Of a DNA stretch of 49,974 nt, positions 1 to 8,536 are shown piece after piece. A model generated the notes under the pieces. That model saw only the letters and a program-made list of their open reading frames with translations. It was not told the origin of the DNA and made no database searches. The DNA is taken from contig CAIYVZ010000210.1 of assembly GCA_903929755.1 (NCBI GenBank), positions 1-49,974 on the forward strand. The letters are read 5' to 3'. The number at the start of each line of letters is the position of its first letter. The first letter of the stretch is position 1. The position numbers were made by a program, and so were the translations under genes. This DNA is from an uncultured Acidobacteriia bacterium (GTDB lineage: Bacteria > Acidobacteriota > Terriglobia > Bryobacterales > Bryobacteraceae).

Positions 1-2
1 CG

Positions 3-119
3 TTCGAAGCACCCAACTATCCAGCTTGCCAGGTCTTGTTCCAAAGCGCCAGGTCTAAAGTGAAGATTCTTAAAGATTTCTTCGAGTACCCTTTCGACGT
101 GCCGGAAACCTTCAAGTAG
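3..119 (+). CDS. C-terminal end of an unidentified protein (cut by window edge)
   Basis: An open frame enters from the left edge and runs 38 codons to a TAG at 117-119. The visible end reads ...KILKDFFEYPFDVPETFK. I do not recognise the family. No other frame on this strand stays open as far, but a stretch this short could be open by chance. It lies upstream of and codirectional with the TonB-dependent receptor, separated by 76 bases in which I see no convincing terminator. Confidence 0.4.
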   Translation, partial: FEAPNYPACQVLFQSARSKVKILKDFFEYPFDVPETFK

Positions 120-195
120 GGGGCTGAACTGTTACAAAAAATGAGTTGACCGTGGGTGACGGCTGTGACATTGTTAATGTGCTGGAAAAGTCGCC

Positions 196-3100
196 ATGAT
201 GCACCTCCGCACAATCTCTTCCTCCTATCGCTTTATCCTTACGGGTCTGTTGTTAAGTTCGATGCTGGCAGCCCAAACCTCCACAGGTACGGCAACACTG
301 GTCGGTAATGTCACCGATACTTCCGGGGCCGTAGTGGCCGGAACCAAAATCAAAGTGCTGGACCTCGGCAAGGACTTTCTCTCCGAGACAGTTTCGTCTG
401 CCGAAGGCACATACTACGTTCCGAATCTGAGCCCGGGAACCTACAGGATCACCTTCGAGATGAATGGTTTCAAGTCTCTGGTTCGCGACGGTGTTCAGCT
501 TCGCCTCGGGGAGACGCCCCGTATCGACGCGCAACTCCAAGTCGGCAATATTTCGGATTCGGTGAAGGTAACTGGCTCCGCCCCTTTGCTGGAAACTGAA
601 ACGTCGTCGTCCGGCCAGATCATGGAAGGTGAGCAGGTGGTGAAGCTGCCGGTGATGCAAAAGGGTCTGAAACGCATGACTCTCTACATGCCGGGCCTGA
701 ACGTTGTCAACGGCCTCCACGCCGATGGGCAGCGGGAGCGTTCCCTTGGCATCATGCTGGATGGCGTCAGCGGCAAAGAGCCGGTTCGCGGAGCGGTGAA
801 TGACGACCAGAAGATCATGACGGGAACCCTGGACATGATCCAGGAATTCCGCATGTTTACCACCGGGCTTCCTGCGGAATTCGGACATGCCGCCGGCGGT
901 GTTCTGTCCGCAGTTTACAAGAGCGGAACCAATGAACTCCACGGGTCGGCCGAGGACCGGTATTTGAATGGCGCGCTGGTCCATCGCCAGTACTTTGATC
1001 AGCTGAAGCGCTGCGACGTGGGGCTGCCCTGCAACCCGTGGTCGTATCACGAAATGTCTGCCACGGCGGGCGGCCCGGTCCGCATCCCGAAACTCTACAA
1101 TGGCAAAGATAAAACTTTCTGGTTCTTCGGGTTCCAGCGCCACCAGGAGCACGTCTCGGAAACGGCCATCACCAACGTTCCCACTCCCGAGATGTACAAC
1201 GGCGATTTCAGCCTGGGCGGACGCGGCTATCCCCTCTACGACCCGGCCACCACCCGTCAGGATGCCGCCGGCAAGTGGATTCGCGACCCCTTCCAGGCGA
1301 ACCAGATTCCGGTGAGCCGTTTCGATCCGGTTTCTGTGAAACTGCTTTCGAATAAACCCTGGCCACAGGCGAATCGCCCCGGCGTGATCACGCCCACAGG
1401 CGTAACGCAAAATGAGGTCCTGCCCACGCGCGGTGAGTATGTCTTCAATCGGTTCGATACCAAGGTGGATCACCAGTTCAGCGTGAACAACCGTCTCTTT
1501 GGGCGGGTTTCCAGAATGATTAACCGTGCCCCCGGGCGTTATTCAACCGATATCACGTGGGATATTTACGATCCCGTCATGGTCCAACCCAATGACTTCA
1601 CCAATGTCGTGATCTCCGATACCCACACTTTCTCGCCAACGCTGATCAACGAATTCCGCATTGGCGTCAACCGTCGGCACGAAACGAAAGATCCGGTAAC
1701 CTACGGCCAGGGCTGGGCCGCAAAGCTCGGTATCACCAACGTGGATGGCTCCACGTTTCCCAAAATTGTCACAGGCTACAACGGCAACCCCGGCGGGCGC
1801 TTCGCCAATATTGCCGAAGACGCCACAATTCAGGATAATGTGACGCGGGTTTCCGGTCGCAGCACCTGGAAGATGGGTTATGAGCTGATACGGACCCGCT
1901 ACAACGCCCTCGTCGAGGCCCTTCCTTCAGGAACCTACAACATGGGCGGGACAGAGCTGCCGTTCACGCCCAACACCGGTAATACCTTCGCCAGTTTCCT
2001 GCTCGGCAACGTGGCGAGCGCTCAGTTTACCCGCAACCAGGCCACCTGGCTGCCGCGCTGGTGGGGCCATTCTTTCTATGTCCAGAATGACTATCGCCCC
2101 ATGAAGAACGTGACGGTAAATCTTGGGCTCCGCTGGTCGTATGAATCTCCGTTCTCCACCAAGTACGGGCAACAGTCGCAGTTCGATCCGAACGTCAACG
2201 ACCCCATTACGGGTCTGAAAGGTGCCATCGTCCACAAGCCCGGTCCGCTCGCGGCAAAGGATCTGAACAACTTCCAGCCCCGTATCGGACTCGCGTGGAG
2301 CTTCCGCCCCAACTTTGTCTTCCGTGCCAGCTTTGGCATGGTATCGGTGGACCTGATGACGAACGACATCAACCAGAACTTTGAAGAGTATCTGGCCACA
2401 GCCAACGTACAGGCACCGACCGGCGATCCCCGGACTGTGTTCAAGCTCTCCCAGGGGGCGCCGACCATCGCTTTCCCTGCCGCGTCGGATGGCAGCGTTC
2501 CCTATGTGGGGACCAACTACTCCAGCCGCAACGCCACCTGGTATGACCCCCACATGCGGACGCCTTATGTGATGAACTGGTCCGGCGGCTTGCAGTGGCA
2601 GTTCGCGCGAAGCTGGCTGATGGATGCGCAGTATCAGGGCTCGGCCGGTGTGAAATTGATGAACACCTGGAATATCAACGTGCAGCCCATCAGTTTCTTC
2701 CCCTTGGGCGACACCTCAAAGCTCGACACCATCCGCAACAATTTCCAGAGCTACAAGCCGTATCCCCAGTTCGGCAACGTGAACCTGGTCAGCAATTTTG
2801 GCCACAACACCTACCACTCGGCGACACTGCGGATGGAGAAGCGGTACAGCGGCGGCCTGACTGGAAGCTCGTTCTACACCTGGTCCAAGACTCTCAATAA
2901 CGCCGATGACGATGGTGTGGTGACGGGCATCAGCTACTTTAACCGCAGCCTTGAAAAAGGCCGGGCGAACTATGATGTGCACCATCGCTGGGTCTCTACC
3001 GTCACCTACGAGTTGCCCATCGGGAAAGGCCGCAAATGGATGAATCGGGGCGGTCTGGCCAACACACTGCTCGGCGGCTGGGAAGTCGTCTGGGTCCAGA

Positions 3101-3582
3101 CCTTCCAAAGCGGCCCGCCGTTCACCGTAACTTTCGCTGGCAGCCCTTCGGTTTATCTGCCCGGAGTGGGCAACCGGCCGAACCAGATCCTGGCCGACGA
3201 TGTCGTCAAGCTGGATCACGTGGATATCGGGCCCAACCGCTTCCCCTTCTCCGCACAAAATCGCTACCTGAACATCAACGGCTTCGCCTATCCGGCCGCC
3301 TACACAATCGGCACGCTGGGCCGCAATACCCTGCAGGCTCCAGGTATCATCTGGCCGCAGTCTTCGCTGCAGAAGTCCTGGATGCTGAGAGACCGCTGGC
3401 GATTTACCCTCCGTGGCGACGTGAACAACGTCATCAAGTACCACAATTTCAATCCGCCCAACTCGGTCTATAACAAGACCGACCCCTCCAGCTTCGGTAC
3501 CTTTACCGGCACACGAGGCAGTTTCTCCGACATCGGGACAGGCCGGTGGCACACCATCATCGTAGGGAGGGTGGAATGGTAA
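196..3582 (+). CDS. Oar-like TonB-dependent receptor with carboxypeptidase-regulatory domain
   Basis: Outer-membrane beta-barrel receptor of 1128 residues, of the large Oar-like type that is expanded in Acidobacteriota. A signal peptide covers about residues 1-26 (hydrophobic stretch ending LAA-Q). A carboxypeptidase-regulatory-like Ig fold follows at about 35-115, containing GNVTDTSGAVVAG and the typical GTYYVPNLSPGTY pattern. Then come a plug region at about 130-240 (EFRMFTTGLPAEFGHAAGG, VYKSGTNELHG) and a long barrel ending in an aromatic residue (...VGRVEW). Oar-like proteins usually import or bind large substrates, often glycans or peptides; the substrate here is unknown. ATG at 196 is chosen for the signal peptide, with GGAAAAG just upstream; 199 is also possible. 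The gene overlaps the following ThuA-like gene by 7 bases, so the two are probably cotranscribed. Confidence 0.93.
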   Translation: MMHLRTISSSYRFILTGLLLSSMLAAQTSTGTATLVGNVTDTSGAVVAGTKIKVLDLGKDFLSETVSSAEGTYYVPNLSPGTYRITFEMNGFKSLVRDGVQLRLGETPRIDAQLQVGNISDSVKVTGSAPLLETETSSSGQIMEGEQVVKLPVMQKGLKRMTLYMPGLNVVNGLHADGQRERSLGIMLDGVSGKEPVRGAVNDDQKIMTGTLDMIQEFRMFTTGLPAEFGHAAGGVLSAVYKSGTNELHGSAEDRYLNGALVHRQYFDQLKRCDVGLPCNPWSYHEMSATAGGPVRIPKLYNGKDKTFWFFGFQRHQEHVSETAITNVPTPEMYNGDFSLGGRGYPLYDPATTRQDAAGKWIRDPFQANQIPVSRFDPVSVKLLSNKPWPQANRPGVITPTGVTQNEVLPTRGEYVFNRFDTKVDHQFSVNNRLFGRVSRMINRAPGRYSTDITWDIYDPVMVQPNDFTNVVISDTHTFSPTLINEFRIGVNRRHETKDPVTYGQGWAAKLGITNVDGSTFPKIVTGYNGNPGGRFANIAEDATIQDNVTRVSGRSTWKMGYELIRTRYNALVEALPSGTYNMGGTELPFTPNTGNTFASFLLGNVASAQFTRNQATWLPRWWGHSFYVQNDYRPMKNVTVNLGLRWSYESPFSTKYGQQSQFDPNVNDPITGLKGAIVHKPGPLAAKDLNNFQPRIGLAWSFRPNFVFRASFGMVSVDLMTNDINQNFEEYLATANVQAPTGDPRTVFKLSQGAPTIAFPAASDGSVPYVGTNYSSRNATWYDPHMRTPYVMNWSGGLQWQFARSWLMDAQYQGSAGVKLMNTWNINVQPISFFPLGDTSKLDTIRNNFQSYKPYPQFGNVNLVSNFGHNTYHSATLRMEKRYSGGLTGSSFYTWSKTLNNADDDGVVTGISYFNRSLEKGRANYDVHHRWVSTVTYELPIGKGRKWMNRGGLANTLLGGWEVVWVQTFQSGPPFTVTFAGSPSVYLPGVGNRPNQILADDVVKLDHVDIGPNRFPFSAQNRYLNINGFAYPAAYTIGTLGRNTLQAPGIIWPQSSLQKSWMLRDRWRFTLRGDVNNVIKYHNFNPPNSVYNKTDPSSFGTFTGTRGSFSDIGTGRWHTIIVGRVEW

Positions 3583-4412
3583 CCCGACGGACGGCACTTT
3601 CCACCCTGGCGGGCACCGCCTTCACCCCCTTCGCCGCCCGCGCGGCAAAGAAGGCGACGGCGTTCGCGCTGATCGGCGACCGATATCACAACTCGGACTA
3701 TATCCGCACTGGTCTGACGCGGACGATCGCAAAGGACATGGGCGTTTCGGTCGATTTCACCGACGAAACTTCGCTGCTGAATGCGGAGACGCTGGATGGG
3801 TACAAGGTTCTGATCATTCTGCGCGATGGCATGATCTGGCCGCAGGGTTATGGCGGGGACGAAAGTACGAATGCCGCGTGGGTGGCGACGGGGCGTCCGA
3901 AGCTGACCTTCGACCCGCCGGTGCCCCCGAGCAAAGCGGAATCGCAGTTTTGGATGAAGCCGGCGCAGGGGAAGGCAGTTCGCCAGTTCGTGGAGAACGG
4001 CGGCGCAGCGCTGTTTCTGCACAACACCACGCATGTCGGCCTGTCGGATCCCGACTTTCGCCATGTGCTGGGCGCGGCGTACACGGGGCATCCGCCGATC
4101 CGGACCTTCAAGGTGAAGGTGACGAATTCGGAACATCCGATAACGCAGGGTGTCCGCGATTTCATCATCACGGATGAACAGCACTATATGACTTACGACA
4201 AGGACCCGAAGTTTCTATTTCTCCAAACGGTGAACGAGGACGGGTTGACGTACGAGAAGCAGGGTGCGACGGCTCATGCGGGTTGGTCTTATGATTACGG
4301 CAAGGGGCGGGTGGCGTATCTGTCGCCCGGCCATATGCTGAGCGATTTGTGGCACCCTTCGGTGATCCGGCTGCAGCAAAATGCGCTGCGCTGGGTGATG
4401 CGGCAAAAATAA
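3576..4412 (+). CDS. ThuA-like domain protein, secreted
   Basis: A 278-residue protein of the ThuA-like (trehalose-utilization, class I glutamine amidotransferase-like fold) family, often found beside sugar oxidoreductases in Acidobacteriota and Planctomycetes. A signal of twin-arginine type (TRRTALSTLAG) covers residues 1-22. The ThuA core includes VLIILRDGMIWP, FVENGGAALFLHN and the late YDYGKGRVAYLSPGH motif, which is characteristic of the family. ATG at 3576 is preferred over an in-frame ATG at 3546 because it follows a strong GGGAGG and places the signal peptide at the N-terminus. It overlaps the receptor stop codon. Its exact activity is unknown; the neighbouring Gfo/Idh/MocA oxidoreductase suggests sugar or polyol metabolism. 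The last third is duplicated downstream at 6671-6901. Confidence 0.88.
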   Translation: MVTRRTALSTLAGTAFTPFAARAAKKATAFALIGDRYHNSDYIRTGLTRTIAKDMGVSVDFTDETSLLNAETLDGYKVLIILRDGMIWPQGYGGDESTNAAWVATGRPKLTFDPPVPPSKAESQFWMKPAQGKAVRQFVENGGAALFLHNTTHVGLSDPDFRHVLGAAYTGHPPIRTFKVKVTNSEHPITQGVRDFIITDEQHYMTYDKDPKFLFLQTVNEDGLTYEKQGATAHAGWSYDYGKGRVAYLSPGHMLSDLWHPSVIRLQQNALRWVMRQK

Positions 4413-4413
4413 G

Positions 4414-4450
4414 AAGCCCGCCGACAGCTGAACACTGTCGGCGGGCTTTT
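4414..4450 (+). terminator. Rho-independent terminator after the ThuA-like gene
   Basis: A perfect 14-bp stem (4414-4427 with 4435-4448) closes a 7-base loop and ends in a run of four T. It starts two bases after the ThuA stop codon. A slightly diverged copy lies at 6902-6938, after the duplicated ThuA fragment. Confidence 0.9.
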
Positions 4451-4451
4451 G

Positions 4452-4738
4452 GTCTTTAGGGCACGCCGTTCGAGCTTGCCGGGCACGTGCAGCGCGATCA
4501 CGGCGAGCAGCCGACCATGTTTTCGGAAACGGGCAGAAAGCGCGTTATCTCACGGTACGTGCCGGGGTCATAGTGCCCTGGTCGCCGATAAAGACGAAGC
4601 CGAGGGGCTGAGACTGGCGGGCGCAGTCGGTGGCGGGACGCGGGGTGCGCGCCTGGCCGGGGTGAACCCTCCATGGCTCCAGGCTTTCGGCCATTTTTAC
4701 GGGGACGGAGGCGTGGGAACCAGACAAGTTGCCATCGG
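4452..4738 (-). pseudogene. Decayed 3' fragment of a Gfo/Idh/MocA oxidoreductase gene
   Basis: This stretch aligns by eye with parts of the intact oxidoreductase gene at 6957-8453. Shared blocks include GAGCTTGCCGGGCACG, TTCGGAAACGGGCAG, GGGCTGAGACTGGCGGGCG and GGTGCGCGCCTGGCC. At least two internal deletions (of about 130 and 60 bases relative to the intact copy) and many substitutions leave no usable frame. With the intact ThuA gene just upstream it mirrors the downstream arrangement, where ThuA is the fragment and the oxidoreductase is intact. It therefore marks one arm of a duplication around the toxin-antitoxin insert. Confidence 0.8.
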
Positions 4739-4776
4739 TACTCCGCCTCCTGCTCCCGCACGCCTGCGATATTCTT

Positions 4777-4798
4777 CTGACTACAGGTCAGTCATAAT
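4777..4798 (+). promoter_or_regulatory. Possible promoter/operator of the PIN toxin-antitoxin pair
   Basis: An inverted repeat CTGAC-N5-GTCAG (4777-4791) abuts a good -10 hexamer CATAAT (4793-4798), 16 bases before the antitoxin ATG. No clear -35 is seen. A palindrome overlapping the promoter fits the autoregulation known for many toxin-antitoxin operons, but this is inference. Confidence 0.35.
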
Positions 4799-4814
4799 AT
4801 GGTCAGGACGCACT

Positions 4815-5087
4815 ATGATCTGCAATGAACAGGATCTCTCCCCTAACCAAAAAAATGCCATTGAAACGCTCCTCGGGCGCCGTGTCCAGCAAGGCGAAGC
4901 TGTGAGCGTCCGCATCTTTGAGCCGGCCGCAGTTTCGCATCAGCGGAAGCTGGAAATCGCTGAGGAGCTCAGGAAGTATTTCGCCGAAGTGGATGCGTCC
5001 CGAAGACCGGTGTCGGAAGAAGAGGCCGAGGACATAATAACTGAGGCGATGCGCAGCGTTCGCCCGGGCTACAGTCCTGTTCAGTGA
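4815..5087 (+). CDS. Putative antitoxin partner of a PIN-domain toxin
   Basis: A 90-residue acidic protein. Its first half (MICNEQDLSPNQ..., AIETLLGRRVQQGEAVSVR) and second half (LEIAEELRKYFAEVD) are typical of small antitoxins encoded directly before COG1569-type PIN toxins. ATG at 4815 follows AGGACG at a good distance. The frame is open further upstream, but that part reads through the decayed oxidoreductase fragment. It overlaps the PIN gene by 4 bases (GTGA), the usual coupled arrangement. The antitoxin role is inferred from position; the protein has no strongly recognisable DNA-binding motif. Confidence 0.7.
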   Translation: MICNEQDLSPNQKNAIETLLGRRVQQGEAVSVRIFEPAAVSHQRKLEIAEELRKYFAEVDASRRPVSEEEAEDIITEAMRSVRPGYSPVQ

Positions 5088-5518
5088 GAATCGTACTTGA
5101 TAGTGCCATCCTCGTTCGCGGACATGGCAACTCCAGCGGGCTCGCCAATGATCTGCTCCTGCGCCTCATCGGGTCCGATCACGTTCTGGTTCTGTCGGAC
5201 GAGATGCTCTATGAGGTGGCAAGAGTCCTGCGTTACCCGCGGATGTTGGCGCTGCACGGCCTGTCGGAAGAGCGCATTTACCACTACATCGGCTGGCTAA
5301 GAGAGGCTGCCGAGATCGTGGTGCCCAATCCCTTCCTGATAACTCCGATTCGCGATCTGAATGACGCGGTGGTGATGCAAACGGCTGTCATCGGAGAAGC
5401 TGATGTTATTTGCACGAAGGATCGGGATTTCTTTGAGTCTCCGGCGACTGACTTCCTGGCGAAGGCCGGGATAGTGGTGTTGGATGACATTTCGCTGATT
5501 CGTCGTTTGCGCTCCTGA
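5084..5518 (+). CDS. PIN-domain ribonuclease, putative toxin (COG1569-like)
   Basis: A 144-residue PIN-domain protein of the 'putative toxin-antitoxin system toxin component, PIN family' type. Visible acidic residues match the PIN metal site: Asp5 in RIVLDSAILV, Glu in the SDEMLYEVARVL helix, Asp in RDLNDAVVM and Asp in CTKDRDFF. PIN toxins cleave RNA in the cytoplasm. The start is a GTG that overlaps the antitoxin stop. The pair sits inside a 1.9-kb insert between duplicated copies of neighbouring DNA. Confidence 0.85.
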   Translation: MRIVLDSAILVRGHGNSSGLANDLLLRLIGSDHVLVLSDEMLYEVARVLRYPRMLALHGLSEERIYHYIGWLREAAEIVVPNPFLITPIRDLNDAVVMQTAVIGEADVICTKDRDFFESPATDFLAKAGIVVLDDISLIRRLRS

Positions 5519-5554
5519 TACTCCGCTCACGCCCTACCCAACCCCCGCGCGGCA

Positions 5555-6670
5555 ATGTTGACGATGTCGCCCGCACCGCTGCCTCCACAGGTCCCTCAGT
5601 CGCCCTTGGGGACGGAAAAAGTCATGCACGATTCTCCCTGGATAATCCGCGTCGGATCTCAGTCCATTGGATCGGGAACGGCTGTCCGGTCCGACACGCA
5701 ACAGGGTGGCGCTATGCCAGTCTCGCTGCAAGTCCTGCGCGTAATCAAGGGTGATGAGGCCCTTGCAGGCACACCCATCTCAGCTCTCTGGGCGAACGGG
5801 ACGGCGATAGCTGGTGGAGGATCCCAATCTGGCGGCGTCTGGTTTCTCCGCCGGGCTGGGCAGGCCTGGAACGTGATGCCGGTGGTGCAAGGCGCGATAG
5901 ACCTCAGCATGACATACTATCCCTCCCCGGCGGGGCCAATCGACAGCGCCTACGCCTATGACCAAAACGCCACTGAGCAAGATAAACTTGCCGCAGAGAT
6001 AAGCTCGGGGATTGAGGCCAGCAGGAGTTCTGTTATCCAGTTCAACTTTTTGTTCGAGAGCGGCCTTCTCGATGATCTGAACTCTCAGCCGGTATTGCTC
6101 CTTTACAAGCGGCTCGCTGGATCGCTTTACGCTGACAAGAGGCTTTTGGGTCTCAGTGGGCTGATACGGCAGGGGGACGCGACGGCGCTGGAGCGTGCCG
6201 CTCAGACGGCCGCGGCAGATCAAAATAATGCCGCTGAAGCCGCATTGCTCTCAAGCGTCCGGGGGTGGTTCCGCAATACGGATCCAACGGCGGTTGCAAT
6301 TCCTGGTGCCGCGGCGACCAACTCGTCGAACGGGAACATGGCATTTCGGCAGGCTGCTGCCCACGCCCTTGCTGCCATCCACACCGCCCCGGCCTTGCCA
6401 TTTATGGCCGCGCTGCTGGACGATCCCGACCCTGGTCTAAGGGTCGAGGCGGCAGGCGGAATCGGATCGTTCGCCAACGGGCTGGCGGTCCAGACTCAAG
6501 CCGGTGTGCCGAGTCTGGCCCACCTACAGTTCCCAGCCGTTGCGGCATACAAAAACTCAGATACGGTAGCTCATTTCGCCTTGGGGCGAGCCATTGCCGA
6601 CAATGAGAGCTTCTATGTATCCTTCTGGAGATCCTGGTGGTCGCAGAACCGCGTGGGTTTGGGGTACTAA
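5555..6670 (+). CDS. HEAT-repeat-like protein of unknown function, possibly truncated at both ends
   Basis: A 371-residue protein I cannot assign to a named family. The first half (VMHDSPWIIRVGSQSIGSG..., LQVLRVIKGDEA..., GGVWFLRRAGQ) resembles the beta-rich domain of secreted proteins. The second half has alanine-rich helical repeats (QAAAHALAAIHTAPALPFMAALLDDPDPGLRVEAAGGIGSF) of HEAT/PBS-lyase type. No signal peptide is present and the N-terminus (SPAPLPPQVPQSPLG) looks like the middle of a pre-protein, so the 5' end may have been lost at the insertion boundary. The TAA at 6668-6670 lies exactly where the duplicated ThuA sequence begins, so the C-terminus may also be cut. No strong ribosome site precedes 5555. 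Expression is uncertain. Confidence 0.6.
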   Translation: MLTMSPAPLPPQVPQSPLGTEKVMHDSPWIIRVGSQSIGSGTAVRSDTQQGGAMPVSLQVLRVIKGDEALAGTPISALWANGTAIAGGGSQSGGVWFLRRAGQAWNVMPVVQGAIDLSMTYYPSPAGPIDSAYAYDQNATEQDKLAAEISSGIEASRSSVIQFNFLFESGLLDDLNSQPVLLLYKRLAGSLYADKRLLGLSGLIRQGDATALERAAQTAAADQNNAAEAALLSSVRGWFRNTDPTAVAIPGAAATNSSNGNMAFRQAAAHALAAIHTAPALPFMAALLDDPDPGLRVEAAGGIGSFANGLAVQTQAGVPSLAHLQFPAVAAYKNSDTVAHFALGRAIADNESFYVSFWRSWWSQNRVGLGY

Positions 6671-6901
6671 CAGGGTGTTCGCGATTTCATCGACCAAAAA
6701 TTTCTGTTCCTGGAGACGGTGAACGCGGACGGATTGACGTACCAGAATCAGGGTGCGACGGCTCAGGCGGGCTGGTCTTACGATTACGGCAAGGGGCGAG
6801 TGGCCTACCTGTCGCCCGGCCATATGCTGAGCGATTTGTGGCACCCTTCGGTGATCCGGCTGCAGCAGAATGCGCTGCGCTGGGTGATGCGGCAAAAATG
6901 A
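6671..6901 (+). pseudogene. Duplicated C-terminal fragment of the ThuA-like gene
   Basis: The 231 bases align with 4145-4412 of the intact gene at roughly nine identical bases in ten over the last 210. The reading frame is kept to a TGA stop. About 36-39 bases are deleted after GVRDF. The N-terminal two thirds are absent, so the fragment cannot encode a full protein; an internal ATG at 6719 would give only 60 residues. It begins directly after the stop codon of the HEAT-like gene and in the same frame. Confidence 0.88.
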
Positions 6902-6938
6902 AAAGCCCGCCGGCAGCTGAATACCATCGGCGGGCTTT
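6902..6938. terminator. Bidirectional terminator between ThuA remnant and oxidoreductase
   Basis: An 11-bp stem (6902-6912 with 6928-6938, AAAGCCCGCCG) around a 15-base loop. It has A residues on the left and TTT on the right, so it can serve both the rightward remnant and the leftward oxidoreductase gene that ends at 6957. It is the diverged duplicate of the hairpin at 4414-4450. Confidence 0.75.
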
Positions 6939-6956
6939 GGGTTTTTCTGAAGCGGT

Positions 6957-8453
6957 TTAACTGAGAACCCAGCCCTTGCGGAAGTTGGGCTTCAGGTACT
7001 TGTTGGCTTCGGGGTTATTGCTGAAACGGCCCTTTACGGCATCCCATTCGAGCTTGCCGGGCACGCGCAGAGAGATCACGCCGAGCAGCATCCACTCCAC
7101 GAACGGCACCGCGTTGTTGAAGTTGGAGCAGGCCGGATCGCCACCCTTGCAGGCGCGGATCCAGTCACCGTAGTGGCCGGGCGAGCGGGTGAGGCGCGGC
7201 TCCGGGAACTTGTAATCCACCATTTTTTCGGAAACGGGCAGCAGGCGGGTCATTTCGCCATAAGTGCCGGTGGTCATAATGCCCTTGTCGCCCAGGAAGA
7301 CGGAGCCGTTGGGCTGAGACTGGCGGGCGTCGGGGGCGATGGCTTCGGTGTAGCGGTCCATGGTGAAGACCTGTCCGACGTAGCCGGTTGCCGGGCGAGG
7401 GGTGCGCGCCTGGCCTGGGGTGAACGGACGGGAGGGCAGATCGCCCAGCAGTTCGCCGGCGGGGACGCCTTCCACCTTGGGGGCTTCCTTCAGGCCATCG
7501 TGCCAGAAGAGTTTCACGGCGGGCATGTTGCCGCGGGCGGGGAAGTCGTAACGGATCACCGACTTCTTCGGGTACATGAAGTCGCTGGAGCCTTCCTTCA
7601 GGATGCACTCGACTGAGGTGGGCGCGCCCAGTTTCAGTGCCATGTTCGGAGCGCCGAGGATGTGGCAGGCCATGTCGCCGACAGCGCCGCAGCCAAAGTC
7701 AAAGAAGCCGCGCCAGTTGAAGGGCTGGTAGAAGTTGCCGTACTGGTTGGGGTAGCCATCGCCGCCATCTGTATAGGGGCGCTCGGCGGCAGAGCCGAGC
7801 CAGAGGTCCCAGGCGAGGGTGTCGGGCACCGCGGAGGCGGCGGGGAGGGAGGTGAGGCCCTGGGGCCACCAGGGGCGATCGGTCCAGGCGTGAACTTCGC
7901 TCACGTTACCGAGTTGGCCATCCCAAACGATTTCGGCGGCCTGACGGGTGCCTTCATTCGAGTAACCCTGGTTGCCCATCTGGGTGGCAACCTTATATTT
8001 GGTTGCTGCGTCGAGCATGGCGCGCGCTTCCCAGACGGTGCGGACGAGGGGTTTCTGCACGTACACGTGCTTGCCGCGTTCCATGGCTGTAATGGCGGCG
8101 GTGGCGTGCATGTGATCGGGGATGGTGACGATGACGGCGTCAATGTCCTTGCCCTTTTCGTCCAGCATCTTGCGGAAGTCTTTGAACTTCGGCGCCTTTT
8201 CGTATTTTTTGAAGGTGCCGGCGGCGCGCTTGTCGTCCACGTCGCAGAGGGCGACGATGTTCTCGTGCGAGCAGCCCTGAATGTCGCTTTCGGCCTTGCC
8301 GCCTGATCCAATGGAAGCGATATTCAGCTTTTCATTGGGGGATTTGTACCCCATCTGCTTGAGGGAAGGGGTGGCGCCAAAGCCTCCCGTGGGAATCGCT
8401 CCGGCGAGCAGGGACCCGTAAAAGAAATATCGTCGTGAAAAATTTTCAGCCAT
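6957..8453 (-). CDS. Gfo/Idh/MocA family oxidoreductase, twin-arginine exported
   Basis: A 498-residue NAD(P)-dependent oxidoreductase. The N-terminus NFSRRYFFYGSLLAGA is a twin-arginine type signal, so the enzyme probably acts folded in the periplasm. The Rossmann half starts at about residue 35 (LNIASIGSGGKAESD), with VALCDVDDKRA and the family's VYVQKPLVR motif (EKP in many relatives). The C-terminal half has FDFGCGAVGDMACHILG and WDLWLGSA, typical of the planctomycete/acidobacterial exported subgroup. ATG at 8453 is chosen for GGGAG seven bases upstream and for placing the signal at the N-terminus; an upstream ATG at 8492 would add 13 residues. It converges on ThuA across a shared terminator. 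The substrate, probably a sugar or polyol, is unknown. Confidence 0.9.
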   Translation of the reverse strand: MAENFSRRYFFYGSLLAGAIPTGGFGATPSLKQMGYKSPNEKLNIASIGSGGKAESDIQGCSHENIVALCDVDDKRAAGTFKKYEKAPKFKDFRKMLDEKGKDIDAVIVTIPDHMHATAAITAMERGKHVYVQKPLVRTVWEARAMLDAATKYKVATQMGNQGYSNEGTRQAAEIVWDGQLGNVSEVHAWTDRPWWPQGLTSLPAASAVPDTLAWDLWLGSAAERPYTDGGDGYPNQYGNFYQPFNWRGFFDFGCGAVGDMACHILGAPNMALKLGAPTSVECILKEGSSDFMYPKKSVIRYDFPARGNMPAVKLFWHDGLKEAPKVEGVPAGELLGDLPSRPFTPGQARTPRPATGYVGQVFTMDRYTEAIAPDARQSQPNGSVFLGDKGIMTTGTYGEMTRLLPVSEKMVDYKFPEPRLTRSPGHYGDWIRACKGGDPACSNFNNAVPFVEWMLLGVISLRVPGKLEWDAVKGRFSNNPEANKYLKPNFRKGWVLS

Positions 8454-8492
8454 AAAATCTCCCAGGGGGACTAACAAGATCCGCCTGCACAA

Positions 8493-8498
8493 ATTATA
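8493..8498 (-). promoter_or_regulatory. Possible -10 element for the oxidoreductase gene
   Basis: A consensus TATAAT on the minus strand, 39 bases before the ATG at 8453 in the 83-bp divergent region shared with csm1. The matching -35 (TTAGGC or GTTAGG at 17-18 bases) is poor. An 8-bp palindrome GAGATCTC (8525-8532) lies just before the csm1 start. Confidence 0.4.
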
Positions 8499-8536
8499 TG
8501 CCTGACCACGTGTTAGCCTAACGAGAGATCTCGCAA

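Noticed and set aside
253-1473. A 406-codon minus-strand frame inside the first receptor
   Set aside because: Antisense shadow with no domain pattern.
4449-4814. N-terminal extension of the antitoxin (122 codons)
   Set aside because: It reads through the decayed oxidoreductase fragment on the opposite strand; ATG 4815 has a ribosome site and a possible promoter just upstream.
4145-7470. An insertion sequence as the cause of the duplication
   Set aside because: No transposase gene and no short terminal inverted repeats are visible between the arms.
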